In this document: piece by piece, positions 29,920 to 42,330 of the stretch
How positions within the stretch are numbered: the stretch's first letter is position 1
How the letters are laid out: each line of letters begins with the position of its first letter
Made by a program: the position numbers and the translations under genes
Notes under the pieces: generated by a model
The model's database searches: none
Told to the model about the DNA's origin: nothing
The model's input: only the letters and a program-made list of their open reading frames with translations
Assembly: GCA_050084515.1 (NCBI GenBank)
Contig: CM114275.1
Location: 17,236,001-17,300,000 of the forward strand
Direction: 5' to 3'
DNA from: Blasia pusilla
Lineage: Eukaryota > Marchantiophyta > Marchantiopsida > Blasiales
Length of the DNA stretch: 64,000 nucleotides

Positions 29920-32900
29920 AAATGGTAAATGGTAAATAGATCAAGCCTGTGGGACCCAAAGGGTCAAAAGGCTGAAAAACACATTACAAGTCATTCATTC
30001 ACTGACCTTGAAAAAGATCCTAAAGACCTTCTCCTGTCTATTGCCTAGAGCACTTGAGCGATGAATAATGACGTCCCTAATATAACAACCTAAATCATAA
30101 GGCACAAGTTGTAGTAAGGAATAGAAATTCTCCACATCTATTTTATGAGCTAGTCTAATATCTTCATACCTTGGACATGTAACAAACACATGCTCTTCAT
30201 CCTTAATATTTTCTCCGTCACATAACCTACAAATTCGTTCACTTCTGTCAATATTAAACCATCGTCCTTCCTCAATTCCTAGCCTATGAGACCCAGTTCT
30301 ATGTCCTATGATATTATGACGTAAGAACGTGAAGATCCCCGAAAGTAGGTATCCTTGTTCACAATATACAAGCATAGGATTAACATAAAGTTGATAAAAC
30401 TCCATTTTGGTGCCCGGGCTGCTCCAAATAATGTTGAGAAATTGCTTCTGTAGATGCTCGCGGAGTGCCATCGGTTTCAAGTCCCAATCACGTTTCGCCA
30501 CATTCCACTTTAAAGACCAAGTCACCACGTCCGCCATCCACCCTATGGAACGTATGGCTCGCAAAGCTTGATGAGGGAGGCAAGAAACATCAAGAGAACT
30601 CATCCTTGCGATGTAAGTGATGGTCAAGTAAAGACCTTCACCCTCTAGAGGAAGACAACCTGTTTCCGCAAGAAGAATAGCATACGGAGTTTGGTTTCTT
30701 ACACCCAATTCTTCTTGTAGAAAAATCTTTTGCACCTTCTCCACGCGCTCCCAACCTATTTTCTTACAACTAGGGCCCTAAATTTGGGTTCCGTATAACA
30801 CCACCGGCAACACTAAGCTCCTAAATAAGAATTTCTTAAGACCCCAAGACACAAGATGAGCTCTTCGACATCGGTTTAAAAATCAATATAGAGCTTTGTA
30901 ACCAGCTTCTACTCTCTTTTGCACGCAAAGTGCCCAACTATAGTCATTAGATAAATCGATGCCTAGATATTTGTAAATCTTCACTCGTTCTAATGATAGA
31001 CCTTTGTAAAAGAACGAGAACTTGGATCTTGTACCCACTATAATGATTATAGACTTCTCCATAGTAACCTCCATCTGATTCTGGGTACAAAACCTTGCCA
31101 AAGTATCGAGGTGTTTTTGTAAACTAATGTCATCATGTGCTAGTAATATGATAACATCTGCATACAATAGAGCTTTGATGATAAAGTCCCGAAGCTTGAC
31201 ACCTTCACTATCACATTCCTCCAACCACTTTTTGATATCATCTATGAAAACTCCAAATAGAGTAGGGGAGAGAGGGCAACCTTGAATGACTCCGATTGTA
31301 CTCAAGATCTCTTGAGTTTGTGAACCTTTGATCTTGGCCCGAACGGAATGGTTAAGGTGGCCACGGCTGCTACAAGATTTGGTGGTACTCCAATGGCTTA
31401 CAGCCTTTCCCATAAGAGCTTATGAGGTACAGTATCAAAAGCTTTCTTGAAATCAATGAAGCCGCAAAATAAATATTTTCCATTGCCCTTAGATTTCTCC
31501 CATAATACACGCAAGGCCAAGATATGGTCGGTGGTGTTGTATGTTGGGCGAAAACCAGCTTGGACCCGTGCTCTGTTTAGGAAAGTCTCTGTCCATGTGC
31601 TCAACTTTGACTCCACCAATTTCCCAAACAATTGGCAAAAATACTACCCACCATGATAGCGCAATAGTTTGTCACCAAGTCCTTCCTTCCTGATTTGTGA
31701 ATAGGAACAATCTCCCGTAGCGACCAAGTTGAAAGAAAACCATAGATAGCAGCATCACCCAATACTTTGGTGAGGATCGGTCCAATCCAATCTCCTCCCC
31801 ACTTGAAAAGTTCAATAGAAAGTCCATCCAAATCCTCACATTTACCATTTGCTAATCTTCTTAGTTCAGCCATCACCTCTGCTTCACAGAATAAGCCAAG
31901 TATTCCTTCACAACGTGGCATAGATGTAGCGTCCGGGAAGAAATAGAGCTTTTCGGCAAAAGATATAAAAGACTTGGGATCAAGAGTAGGTTTTGAAGAC
32001 CGTACTACTAATTGTCTCTAAAATGATTTGGGGTCCTCATGTAGCTCCCTTGTCAAGGACTCTTGCTTCCGCCCCAAGAAAGCTCGTTTCTTAGATTTCA
32101 CCAAGTATTTGTAAAGGCTCTCCATAATAAGCCGACTTTGGATATCCAAAGATTTATCAACTGATCTTGCCCTTGCTTGCTTGCATTGAGAGTCAAACCA
32201 TCCATTACAAGGCAGCCTCCTAGCACTTCTATCCCTGTGCCGCGAAAAGAACTTAGATGCAGTGGTTTTGAGCAATTCGGTTAGTTGCAAACTTGCTGTG
32301 TGTGGATCTGGTCTCCATACAATGCGAGTCAAGACTTCTTGTAAATGTAGCGTATAAAGATATTTTTTACCAGGATCTAAGCGAAACTTAGGAGAAGCGA
32401 AAATAGATTGACATGACAAGAGAGGAATTTCCTTTGAAAGTGAGAGAGTAAGCAAAAAAAGTGCGTGATCTGATTGAGGCTGAGGTTCTAGAATATTAAA
32501 TACAGAGATAAGAGAGCTATTAGCGGGCGAGGACAGAAGATAATCGATGGTGCTAGCGCCGGTAGAGGAGAAACACGTATTGGAGTGAGAGTTGGGAAAA
32601 TGAGAGGTTTCATTAAAAACTTTCAAATTACAAGTGGCTCCAAAGGTTAAAAAATGCTCTGTCAAAGCAATTGTAAAAAGATTTGAAGAGATTCTAGACC
32701 ATAAACCATCCTCATGTTCTTCGAGAAGAGGAGAAGTCAAGGAATCACTGAATTGGGTAAATTGAGCAATACGTGTGCGAGCATCGAAATCCCCAACTAG
32801 AAAGACTTCACCTTTGCTTTGATATTTGAATATCCCCAATAAGTTGATGGAACGGTTGACTTCGATTGTAAGTGCGTGTTGAGTAGATAGCCATGGACAG

Positions 32901-34463
32901 TGGTGCAAAATAACAAACTGCCAAATAACAATAAGATCCCCCAATCAAACCAAGACGTAGCGAATGATATTGACCCCCGATATCTTGATCTTCTAGATGT
33001 ATGAGAGGTAGAAATTGAGTAGCATAAAGTAGCAATTCCGCCATATCCCCTTCCAGCCCGTTGCTTTCTTTGGTTCCATGTCGATCCCACCAAAGTAAAT
33101 CCTTGCATCTCTGCAATAGTATTGCTCTTATATTCCCAAGTCTCCACAATATTGATGATGCCCGTTATTTCCCAAATTGGTAGAGCACTCACATACTTTA
33201 TTGTTGAAAGGCCTCGTATATTCCACATCAACACTCTCAGCTTCTTGGATTGCTAAGTTGATAACTCTCTTTTTCTCTGGGTAACAATTGCTCGACCATC
33301 GCGTAGATAAGCAATAAAACCTGCTTCTTGAGCCTCTTTGACCTTTGCAAGTTCCTTTCTCCTAGCTTTGACTTGTAGAGGTGTAAGATCACGATCCAAC
33401 CATATGCTCTGTGCTTTGAGAATAGCCTTGTTAGCCATGGGAATATCACGTTGAGTTTGATCAACAAACTTAACTAGAATGGCACGAGGTTGTGTTTCCG
33501 TTTTCCCAATACAGAAAGTTTGAGCCAAGTCCGAGTTATGAACATGAAGAGTATCAACCGAGAACTTGGTGACAACACTCTTTACCTCTTCGCTCTCTGT
33601 TTCCAACAAACTTGAGATTCTCACATTCTTTCTACGGGCAAATTAGTTTTCCTTTTCTATCTCTTGCTCTTGACAAAAAGAGATATGAGCAATCTTTGTA
33701 GCTTCAACATAAGATTTCATTTTCACTTCTAAAGTTTCAACAACATCATGCAATCCTAAACTATTGGGAGTAGTCGCTAATGATGATACCTTCTCTTGAA
33801 CATCCGCAATAGGTTTGGAAAGATCGAGCATCACATTAGAACTATCTTTCAACAATTTCTTCAAAACCTCTTGCGTTGCCTTCAACTCTCGGATTTGAAT
33901 ATGTGCAAGGTTTAATTGAGAAGTTTGTACCTTGAATTCTTTTTGAAGCTCTTTCAATTCATGCAAGACCACTTACACTAGATTCAAGATTTGGTCTTGA
34001 GTAGTCATCATGTAGTCGACTTCACTACATCCCAGATATTGCACGACCTCCAATAAAGTATAATCAAATCTCTAACACCACACAACTTTTTCTCTAGAAA
34101 TTGGTTGTACTTGAAATTCTTTCGTCTAGAGCGTCTTCTTAGACTCCACGTTGCCTCCAAATCTTAGCTTCATATGACACTCCATTTTAAAGATATGGCC
34201 TCCGCAAGATTCAAATATAAAATCCTCAAATCTAGAAGAGTAGAAACTCAAATCTCTCACAACCTTGTTTTTGTAACTTGGTTGTGCTTGAAATTTTTAG
34301 GGGTAAGGCGCCTCCTCAGAGTCCACGTTGCCTCAAAATCTTAGCTTCATGTGACACTCCACCTTTAAGATATGTCCTCCGCAAGATTCAGATCTAAAAT
34401 CCTCAAATCTAGAAGAGCAGAAGTTCAAATCTCTCACAACTTCGTGTGTGTAACTCGGTTGTG
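29920..34463 (-). mobile_element. Near full-length L1-like LINE, inserted in LTR A
   Basis: Minus-strand element of about 4.5 kb. ORF1 (33972-33253) has a coiled-coil-like N-terminus ('ELKELQKEFKVQTSQLNLAH') and an RNA-binding type segment ('PRAILVKFVDQTQRD', 'SIWLDRDLTPLQVKARRKE'). ORF2 starts with an APE-type endonuclease (33234-32018: 'LMWNIRGLS', 'IVETWE', 'LVGDFDART', 'QSDHALFLLTLS'). Reverse transcriptase lies at about 31921-30883 ('FCGFIDFKKAFDTVPHK', 'GVIQGCPLSPTLFGVFIDD'), followed by a C-terminal zinc-finger-like 'CRLCDGENIKDEEHVFVTCP' near 30235. Frames are broken: stop in ORF1 near 33640, shifts in endonuclease and RT, and the catalytic YADD reads YADV at 31164-31153. The element ends in repeats of 'ATTTACC' instead of poly-A. 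Confidence 0.93.
34070..34463 (-). repeat. Tandem monomers in the LINE 5' region
   Basis: Two full copies and the start of a third of a 180-bp unit begin near 34070, 34250 and 34430. Each contains 'CAAATCTCTCACAAC', 'TTGGTTGTGCTTGAAAT', 'CTTAGCTTCATRTGACACTCCA' and 'CCGCAAGATTCA'. They lie directly upstream of ORF1, where L1-type LINEs hold their internal promoter, and may be promoter monomers. Confidence 0.8.
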
Positions 34464-34501
34464 TTGTGAGCCCAATAGAGTTATGATGTTCCTATTCCTC
34501 T

Positions 34502-35504
34502 TGTCATGCACCTACTTCTCTTGAATATCAATGTCTAATATTGTGGAAGCAAATTTTTAGTAGATCAAAATCTCCTCACTGATCTGCGCCCAGACACACT
34601 CAGAATAGCCATTGTTTGGGTCAACTACCCACACATCTTTCCGAGTTCTCAACTTGCAATTGGCTATTCTACAATCTTAAAAGTTCATAACCCCTCACTT
34701 CCAACATGGGCAAGTCTTCCTAGACTTTGGACAGACTTCCTACATACTCCAGACACCTAAAATAACAATTGAGCGCTTGGCGATTCCAAATGTCCATTGA
34801 ATCTCAAATGAGTCTCTAACTGAGATCCAAGAATTGAGTCACCGATCGAGGTCCAAAATTGGCATCTAAAATTTCCCCCCTTGATCTTGGTTTGTTGCCC
34901 ATACCTCGAAGGCAACCTCCTAATCCATTCTATGCCCTGGGTTTGCCCTACAAAACCCCAAAGTAGAGTTCGGGTCCCAAGCATCCCTTGGAGATCTTCC
35001 CCCTTATATATAGTTTTGGGGATCTCCACCTCTCCACTTTTGGGAAAGTCTTCTTGGATGGTTGATCATTTTGGCCCTCAACCCAACTACGAATGTGATA
35101 GTTGAGGGGAATTTTCTCAATCTTTGTTTATGCATTTTTCTAGATCTTTGGTGCACTGAAATCATTTTTGCATAAGATTTTCAACGCCATCTTGTTCATC
35201 CCAAACGCCCATTGAGTCTAGTCGTTATGACCATAAACACCACAAAGTCCCCAAATGCTAGTCAAATTCCAAATCCTTTTGGCAACCAACTCTCATGCGA
35301 CTTAACCTCCTCTGAAGTCTCGCCTCGCTTTGGTCCTAGTTTAGTGGGCCACGACCCTTATCGTATGAAATGCCTAACCTTGCTGATGTCTCATATGTTG
35401 TGTCTCCTTTGAGAGACTTCACCGATGCGCAACCATCCTAGTGTGAGCCTATTAGAGTTTTGATGTTCCGCATTGGCACTCATTTGGCTATGACGGTTGC
35501 AACA
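34502..35504. repeat. Diverged gypsy-family LTR B (solo LTR)
   Basis: A 1003-bp LTR beginning TGTCATGC and ending GGTTGCAACA. It is collinear with the LTR at 3000-3989 but strongly diverged. No gag-pol region is attached on either side. Flanking pentamers CCTCT (34497-34501) and CCACT (35505-35509) differ by one base and could be an old target-site duplication. Confidence 0.78.
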
Positions 35505-36100
35505 CCACTAGAGTTCTAGTTTTCCACATCATCGCACGTTTCGATATGAGGGTCTTGTCACTCACCCCTCCTTAGAGTTTGATGCCTCATCAAAGCAAAC
35601 CTTTTAACATCAAGTCTTTTTGGGAAGTCGACCCCTTGACATCAAACTGCGTTCTGGTAGCTAAACTACAATTCCTCTTTTTCGCTTAAGTCTTTGTTTG
35701 TCGCATGCACCACTTAGAAATATTTAGCTTCTCCCCTTAGGTAAACCTAGATTAGCTTCCTTATGCTAACCTTAGTTAGCCTAATAAGCTATGCATATAT
35801 CTAAGTCTCCTACCTAAGACTTGATTGCTCACAATGGGTTAACATCCCATTCATTCACAAGGTCCACAAGACATATTACTTTTGACTCACTAGTGAGTTT
35901 GACTTAGGCACGTCAGTAAGTTTACTTATGACATCACAAGTAAGATCATCCCAAGCCCCAAGATAGAGTGATTTGCCTCACCAACGCTAAGGCGAGCCCA
36001 AGTATTGATCTCGCCCAAGAATCTACTCAAGTCTACTAATAAAGGTCCCGAGAGATTACTCTAGTAGAGCTTGTAGATTAAGGGTTATGGTTTTCAATAA
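35505..36100. other. Spacer with short degenerate repeats, no gene
   Basis: The first about 55 bases resemble another LTR tail ('GAGTTCTAGTTTTCCACATC'). The rest shows short repeated phrases around 'AGTGAGTTTGACTTAGGCACG' but no coding sequence. Confidence 0.45.
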
Positions 36101-37830
36101 GAGAAGAAGTTGTGTGGTGTTGGAGATTCTGCTCTTGTAGATTTGCAGATTGGAGATTGTAATCTTGCGGAGGTTATGCTATGCTGAAGCTACAAAGGTG
36201 GCTCATATCTCTTTTTGTCAAGAGCAAGAGATAGAAAAGGAGAACCAATTTTCACTTACAAAGAATGTGAGGATCTCACGATTTTCGGAAACAGAGAGTG
36301 AGGAGATGAAGAATGTTGTCATCAAGTTCTTGGTTCATACACTTCATGTTCACAACCCGGACTTGGCTCAACCTTTCCGCATTGGGAAAAAGGGCACATA
36401 GCCTTATGCTACTCTAGTTAAATTTGTTGATCAAACTCAACACGATACCACTATTGCTAACAAGGCCATTCTCAAAGGAAGGAGGATATGGTTGGATCTC
36501 AATCTCACACCTCTACAAGTTGAAGTTAGGAGGAAGGAGCTTGCAAAGGTCAAAGAGGCTCAAGAAGCATCTTTTACTACTTTTCTACGCGACGGTTGAG
36601 CGATTATTACTCATACAAAGAGAGTCTTTATGTGGAATATACAAGGCCTTATAACAAAAAATTACATGAGTGCTCTACCACTTTGGGAGACGACGGACAT
36701 CATCAAAAGAGTGGAGACTTGGGAACATAAGAGCAATACCATTGAAGAGATGCAAGGGTTACTTGGGTGGCTACGACATGGATTACAAGAAGGCAACGGG
36801 CGGGAAGGGGTTTTGGCGATATTGCTACTTTCATCAGGTCTCAATTTTTGCCTCTCATACATCTAAAAGATCACGATATCGAGGGCTAATATCATTGGTT
36901 ACGTCTGGGTTTGATTGGGGGATCTTATTGTTTAGGGTATGTTTATGGTCTAGAATCTCTTTAGATCTTTCTACTAATCCTTTGAAAGAGCATTTTTTAA
37001 CTTTTGATGCCACTTGTAATTTGAAAATTCTTAATGGGACCTCTCGTTTTCCCAACTCTCACTCCAATACATGCTTCTCCCGCGCCAGTGCTAGCACCAT
37101 CGACTATCTTCTCTCCTCGCCCACTAATAGCTCTTAATCTTTACATTTGAAATTCTAGAACCTCAGCCTGAATCAGATCATACTCCTCTTTTGTTAACTC
37201 TTTCGTTATTGAAGACAGTTCCTCTCTCAACATGTCAATCCGTTTTAGCTTCTCCAAAGTTTCGCTTAGATCCTCGTAAAAAAGATCTTTATATGGCACA
37301 TTTATAGGAACTCTTGACTCACATTATATGGAGCCATGACCCACAAATGGAAAGTTTACAACTAACCCAATTCCTCAAGAACACTGCATCCAATTTCTTT
37401 TCTCGAAATAGGGGTCGAAGTGCTAGAAGGCTACCTTGTAATGGGTGGTTCGACTCCGACTGCAAGCAAACAAGGTTAAGATCAGTGGACAAATCTTTGG
37501 ATATCCCAAGTCAGCTTGTCATGAAGAGGCTTAACAAACACTTGGTGAAATCTAAGAAACGAGTATTCTCGCGACGCAAGGAGAAGTCTTTTACAACACA
37601 ACTCCACAACAACCCCAAATCATTTTGGAAATGGTTGATAGTAGGGACATGAAAACCTACTCTTGATCCCAAGTCTTTGATATATTTTTCCGAAAAGGTT
37701 TATTTCTTCCCCCATGCTATATTTATGCTCGGTTGTGAAGGCATACCAGGATTATTCTCTAAAGTAGAGGTGATGACTAACCTTAGAAAACTAGAAAATG
37801 GTAAATGTGAAGATTTGGAGGGCAAGGGAA
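36101..37830 (+). mobile_element. 3'-truncated LINE, ORF1 to start of reverse transcriptase
   Basis: Plus-strand copy carrying the 5' part of the LINE. ORF1 remnants are at 36150-36600 ('SFCQEQEIEKENQFSLTKN', 'IWLDLNLTPLQVEVRRKEL'). Endonuclease remnants are at 36630-37140 ('MWNIQGLITKNYMSALPLWE', 'DATCNLKILNGTSRFPNSHS', 'STIDYLLSSPTNS'), and the linker is at 37314-37652. The element stops abruptly after 'LRKLENGKCEDLEG' near 37825, so it has lost its 3' half, which is unusual for a LINE and implies later deletion. It has many stops and shifts. Confidence 0.88.
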
Positions 37831-40767
37831 AACCTGTTGTCTCAGGTTACCCGTGCTCTCAGAAGGTCATTCTTGACCTCTTGAGATTGTCCTCTAGTAT
37901 CTCTCAATGCGCTCTATTAGATCTCGCTGATCTATCCTAACAGACGTGACACGTCTTTGATACAAAAGAATATCTTCCCTTTCTCCATTTTGATGTGCGC
38001 TCGAGTATGTTTGATCTGATTGGATCTGTAGAAGAAAGAAAGGTTTGATTTTAAATTCAAGAAAGGAAGAAAGAATAGATAGTGAGGAAGATGTAAGAAA
38101 TCTCTAAGACACAGAGTAATCTTTGAGGACGAATCAACTTCCGGTAGTAGGAAGAGCGGTCTACTCATTGTGTTCTCATTGAGGTTCCTTCTTGTTTACT
38201 TGATATTCAATCCATCAGAGTTCATCTTCTTCATCCACTCGAGAAGATATGTTGAGGAAAAAGATCTTTTGGTATAAAAGAGAATTTTTGTTGTTTGTTT
38301 TTATCTAATCAAAGAGAATCTTGAAATCTCTAATTTTCTTATAAATCACATCTCTTTTGAGTTTACTGTGATCTTCTTGGCGAAAAAATCATATACTATA
38401 TGATAAAAAGATAAAAATTCTCAATCTCTGAGACATCACACACTCTACTATAAACTTTTCAATCCATCCTAAACGACGTGATAGTTGTCGTGCGCATACA
38501 CATCACATCACTACAAAACATATATTATTGTCATCAAATACACACACAAACATACAAGATACCATACTAACTCATGACATTCTAAACATCGAGATGATCG
38601 AGTACCCAAATATCTCCAATCGCCACCTAGGTGGTGGTTAGCTCCCTTTACCTCCAAATAGCAATCTATCCCTATCTACCATGACATACATCTCTAGGAT
38701 GCTAAGAGCAAAAAGGTCGGGTGCTTATGTGGCCCCATCATTAGTCGCCTTCCTTTCATCCACGAGTTCATCCATGCCACAGACACAATTCTAGATCTAT
38801 GACAACTATCACATCTTATTTCGACGTAGGTAGAGTTCTATCGCGTTGACGGCATAGAGAGTCAGCGAGTTGTTCGGGTGTAACTTCATCCCGAGATATC
38901 AGATGAGGTTGGCGACACGTCCGTTGGGTCGAGAACCTCGTTTAGGGCGATTTCCCTATTTTGGTTTTAGTCCACCATGTGACCCATTGACCAAGTCAAC
39001 GATCACCCGGTAACCTGTACACGCAGGTTACCATTGGTAGGGCTATTTTTGGGGAAAGAGCCTTTTGGCTCTTCCCAAGGATATACGAGTGAGAGAGATG
39101 GCTTTCTCAAGCCATCTTTCTCATGTTGAGCCTCAGGAGCACCTCTCTTACATAGACGTATGTGGGTGTGTAGGGGTTAGCGTGCTAGTATCCAAATTCC
39201 CTCATTGTGGAAGGTAGATGTGGTTCGATATGGCGATGTAGATTCATGAGTGGAGTTTTAGGTTAGGCTAGGTCAGCCATTTTTACTTGTCTTGATTTTA
39301 CATGAGAACGATGCAAGGGGTTAGAGAATTGGTTATTTGCAGATAGGGAAGCGAGTTGCCTTGGTGGGGAGCCTCTAGAGACGCGTGTGTGGCATTTATA
39401 TGTTCAAGAGGCCGTGTGCGGAAACGCTGTCCATTTTTCTCATATTTTGCTAGTGCAGATTGACGAGAGAAAACGGCAAAGTGTAGCGGGAAGTGTGGCA
39501 TCAGGTATACGCGAGCAAGTGTGCCTGGAGAAGGAGTAGAGAAACTTTAGGGCTTGGAGTCGTCGGGGGGTTGTCAAGTAAGGTGACTAGGGCACATACG
39601 CTATGTCGTAGAGCTGCTTAGGTCAGATTAAGACAGTTAGGTTGGAGCAAGGCCGCGGACGCAGTGTCGCCAAAGTTTATAAGGAGACGGGATCAGTAGG
39701 AGGATGTGGGACGTGCGGGATGTGGTAGGAGAGGTGGTTGAGTATGGACGTGGTAGGCAAACCAGGGTGCACGTGGTTGGGGCCAAAGGCAGATGTAGTA
39801 GGGATCAGGGTAGATGTGGTTGGCATGGCTGATGTGGTTGGGGCACGGGTCGACATGGTAGAGAAAACAGCTTGACGTGGTTGTTTAGACTAGATGGTTG
39901 AGGCAAGTTACGTGGTGGGAGAGAGTTTGTGAGACTTGGTGTTTCACGAGCGTGGCTAGTACTTTGTTGATTGGGGGCGGGATGAGTGATCCACATCGAT
40001 AATCTCCGATAGTTTGGTAGTATATTGATTCCAATGGGAAGCCCGTATCTGTTGACGGGAGGTTTGATTTGTATTCGAGGAGAGTGACGTGTTGCGGAGG
40101 TTGCCGCACCATATGGAGGAGTGAGTGTTGATGGTGCAGTAGGTTGGAGGGCGTGTTCAAGTTACTCATTTGAGTCCCTTTTCCCACACTCATCTTATGT
40201 TATTCAGGGTGTTGGGTTGGGTAGTAGCTAATACTAGATGGGTGGAATTATGTATAGCATGTTGGTGGATATACGGTGGTTGCCAAGTAGGGATCACGTG
40301 TATGACTCGAGAGTGTCATTTGTTTAGGTGAGGTAGTTGGGAGGCTCAAGGTGAGCGCGAGTGTTGAGTGTGCATGAGGCCGGGTGTGTTGTCACGGGAT
40401 TATCATTAGCATAGGTGAGCTAGTGAGGAGTGTGGGAGACTCTTGGTGAGTCTGAGTGCTTGAGCGGATCAGACAGGGTTGTCATCACGACATTCATCCA
40501 GGGTTCGGAAGAACGGGTTAGTACAAGTAGTGGTAGTGGAGTGACATGGAGTGGTGTGAGGTATCGAGGGGTTTTGAGTGAGTAACCACCTCGACTCCCG
40601 TCCGTGGCTGGATTGTCATCAATAGACAACGGGTTTGGTGACGAGATCGCAGACGGGGAGAGTGATACGTGAAGAGAGATGGATGATATGGGCCATTGGA
40701 GCATACGTTGTTTCTTGGTTGCGGTAGGCACCATAGATCTAGATGATTTCATCCAAGAGTTTGACAC
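37831..40767. other. Long non-coding stretch before gag-like frame
   Basis: No convincing coding region. Notable pieces are a 15-bp perfect palindrome AGACGTGACACGTCT near 37943, a 9-bp-arm inverted repeat at 39009-39032 (GGTAACCTG/CAGGTTACC), and a G/T-rich stretch at 39690-39960 where 'GATGTGGTTGG'-like phrases recur. The right part may be the LTR or leader of the element whose gag begins at 40768, but I could not find matching repeats or a primer-binding site. Confidence 0.45.
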
Positions 40768-41802
40768 ATGATGCAACTTCCAGGAGATACGGACCCCTTC
40801 GGGGTTCAACCCTTTTATGGCATGGAAGGGGTTGTTCCAGCACTTGAAGGATCCGCTGATTACATGGAGTTCCGATCTCTATACTATGTAGAGATTGATG
40901 CTTGGAGGATGTATTAGGCTCAAGGCTATGTGTCCACTTGTGGCTGCGAGGCGTATGATGGGATAGTGAGGGCGGAGAGACATTCACCATCAGCCCGAGG
41001 ACTAGATGGAGAGGATAGTAGTGGGAGTGTTGAGGTGGTAGAGACCTCTCGTGGTAGAGGACCACCGAGTTTTAGTCCTATAGTGGAGTTCTTCCAACAG
41101 TTGGGGAGGAACTATCTAGGCGTGCAGACCGACAAGCTGAAGAGTCCATAGGATTTTCAGCGGAGATCGGGTGAGAGTCTGAGGGAGGCGTTCACGCACA
41201 TGCGACAATTGATCATTGCCACATATGGGTTGACTGAGGCATAGTCAGTGTAGTATTGGTACGGGGTGTTGGATGAGGAGCTGCGGAGGAGAGTTCAGGA
41301 TGCGATGTTGCTTCACATGGCGAAGCCCACATTGAAGGTGGTCGTCAAGTTGTCTGAGCGGGTAGAGCTCAACATGAGTAAGGAGTAGGTGATGACCACG
41401 GGATTTTCGCATGATTTGACAGGTCGACGAGTAGGAGTAGACCCACAAGTGCCCTAGTATGCACAAGTATCACGGGAGCAGGCCAGTGGATCCAAGGAGC
41501 AGGGTGGGTATCGTGAGCCGATGAGGCAACGGCCCGTACCGACATATGTTTCCCAGCAAGGACCAGGGTTGGCTTGTTGGGCATGTGGTGGGTCACATAG
41601 GCAGAGGGACTGCCCACAGCATGGGAGAGGGCCGCGGGCGCCTCCGATTGCTCAGGAGCCACAGCGGATGGCCCCACCATAGTTTCAGTGTGATCCTTGT
41701 CACCGATATGATCACACTAGGGATAGGAGTTATGATCTTTGCCGGGAGGTACGTCCAGAGGTAGGCAAAGGACTTGGGGGCGAGACAGTTGGTGGAGATT
41801 GA
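40768..41802 (+). pseudogene. gypsy-like gag with CCHC knuckle, interrupted only by TAG codons
   Basis: A single plus-strand frame from ATG 40768 to TGA 41800-41802 has no frameshift but contains seven in-frame TAG codons (40915, 41149, 41242, 41251, 41386, 41455, 41680). Content is retroviral-type gag: 'SPIVEFFQQLGRNYLG', 'ESLREAFTHMRQLIIATYG', 'VLDEELRRRVQDAM', then a zinc knuckle at 41575-41613 (CWACGGSHRQRDC, spacing CX2CX3HX4C) in a Gln/Pro/Arg-rich tail. Gag packages the element RNA. This family differs from the gypsy copies at 1-3989 and 49186-52214. No protease or reverse transcriptase follows. Confidence 0.75.
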
Positions 41803-42330
41803 GTTGTAGGTAATCGCTATGGTAGAGTGCCATCACCAATTACAGAAGATGGAGGATGTGCACCCAATGCAGCGCTCCTAACACGCATCGATCAGTTGGA
41901 GCAGAGGATTGCTGCCATGACGATGATGCAATTACAGGCAAGAATAGAGCTGAGAGTAGCTAATGTGGCGCCAACCTCCACATCTTACCACGATGTTGTT
42001 GAGGATTGTGCGGGGATGGGATTTATATGTAGTGTGGCTCAAGTTGAGGCTACTGCGGTGGTGACTCGGGGTGCTACGAGATTAACCGAGCCATCAAGAG
42101 GTGGGGTTGAGATCGACCCACAGGAGGGGACCAATGGGCATCTGGCCATGATTCCCCAATTTTTCACATTATCGGAGGCACTTCATACACCATCGATGGT
42201 GCCTCGACGATCGGTAGTATCAACGAATGGGACAAGTGCTTTGACGTCAGGAGGAGTTGGAGAGATGACTCCTATGCCGGCTCGCGTAGGAGGAGCCAAT
42301 GTCGACCATGTTGTTGGAGGTGGCTACTAG
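41803..42330 (+). pseudogene. Open frame following the gag remnant
   Basis: A plus-strand frame (41827-42330) of 167 codons with a short heptad-like segment ('LTRIDQLEQRIAAMTMMQLQ') and an Ala/Gly/Thr-rich remainder. Its position directly after gag suggests it belongs to the same element, possibly a gag-type coiled coil. No catalytic motif is visible and I do not recognise it. Confidence 0.35.

Noticed and set aside
40420-41680. Minus-strand open frames of 103-129 codons
   Set aside because: They are antisense to the gag frame or its leader and show no motifs. The plus strand carries the zinc knuckle.
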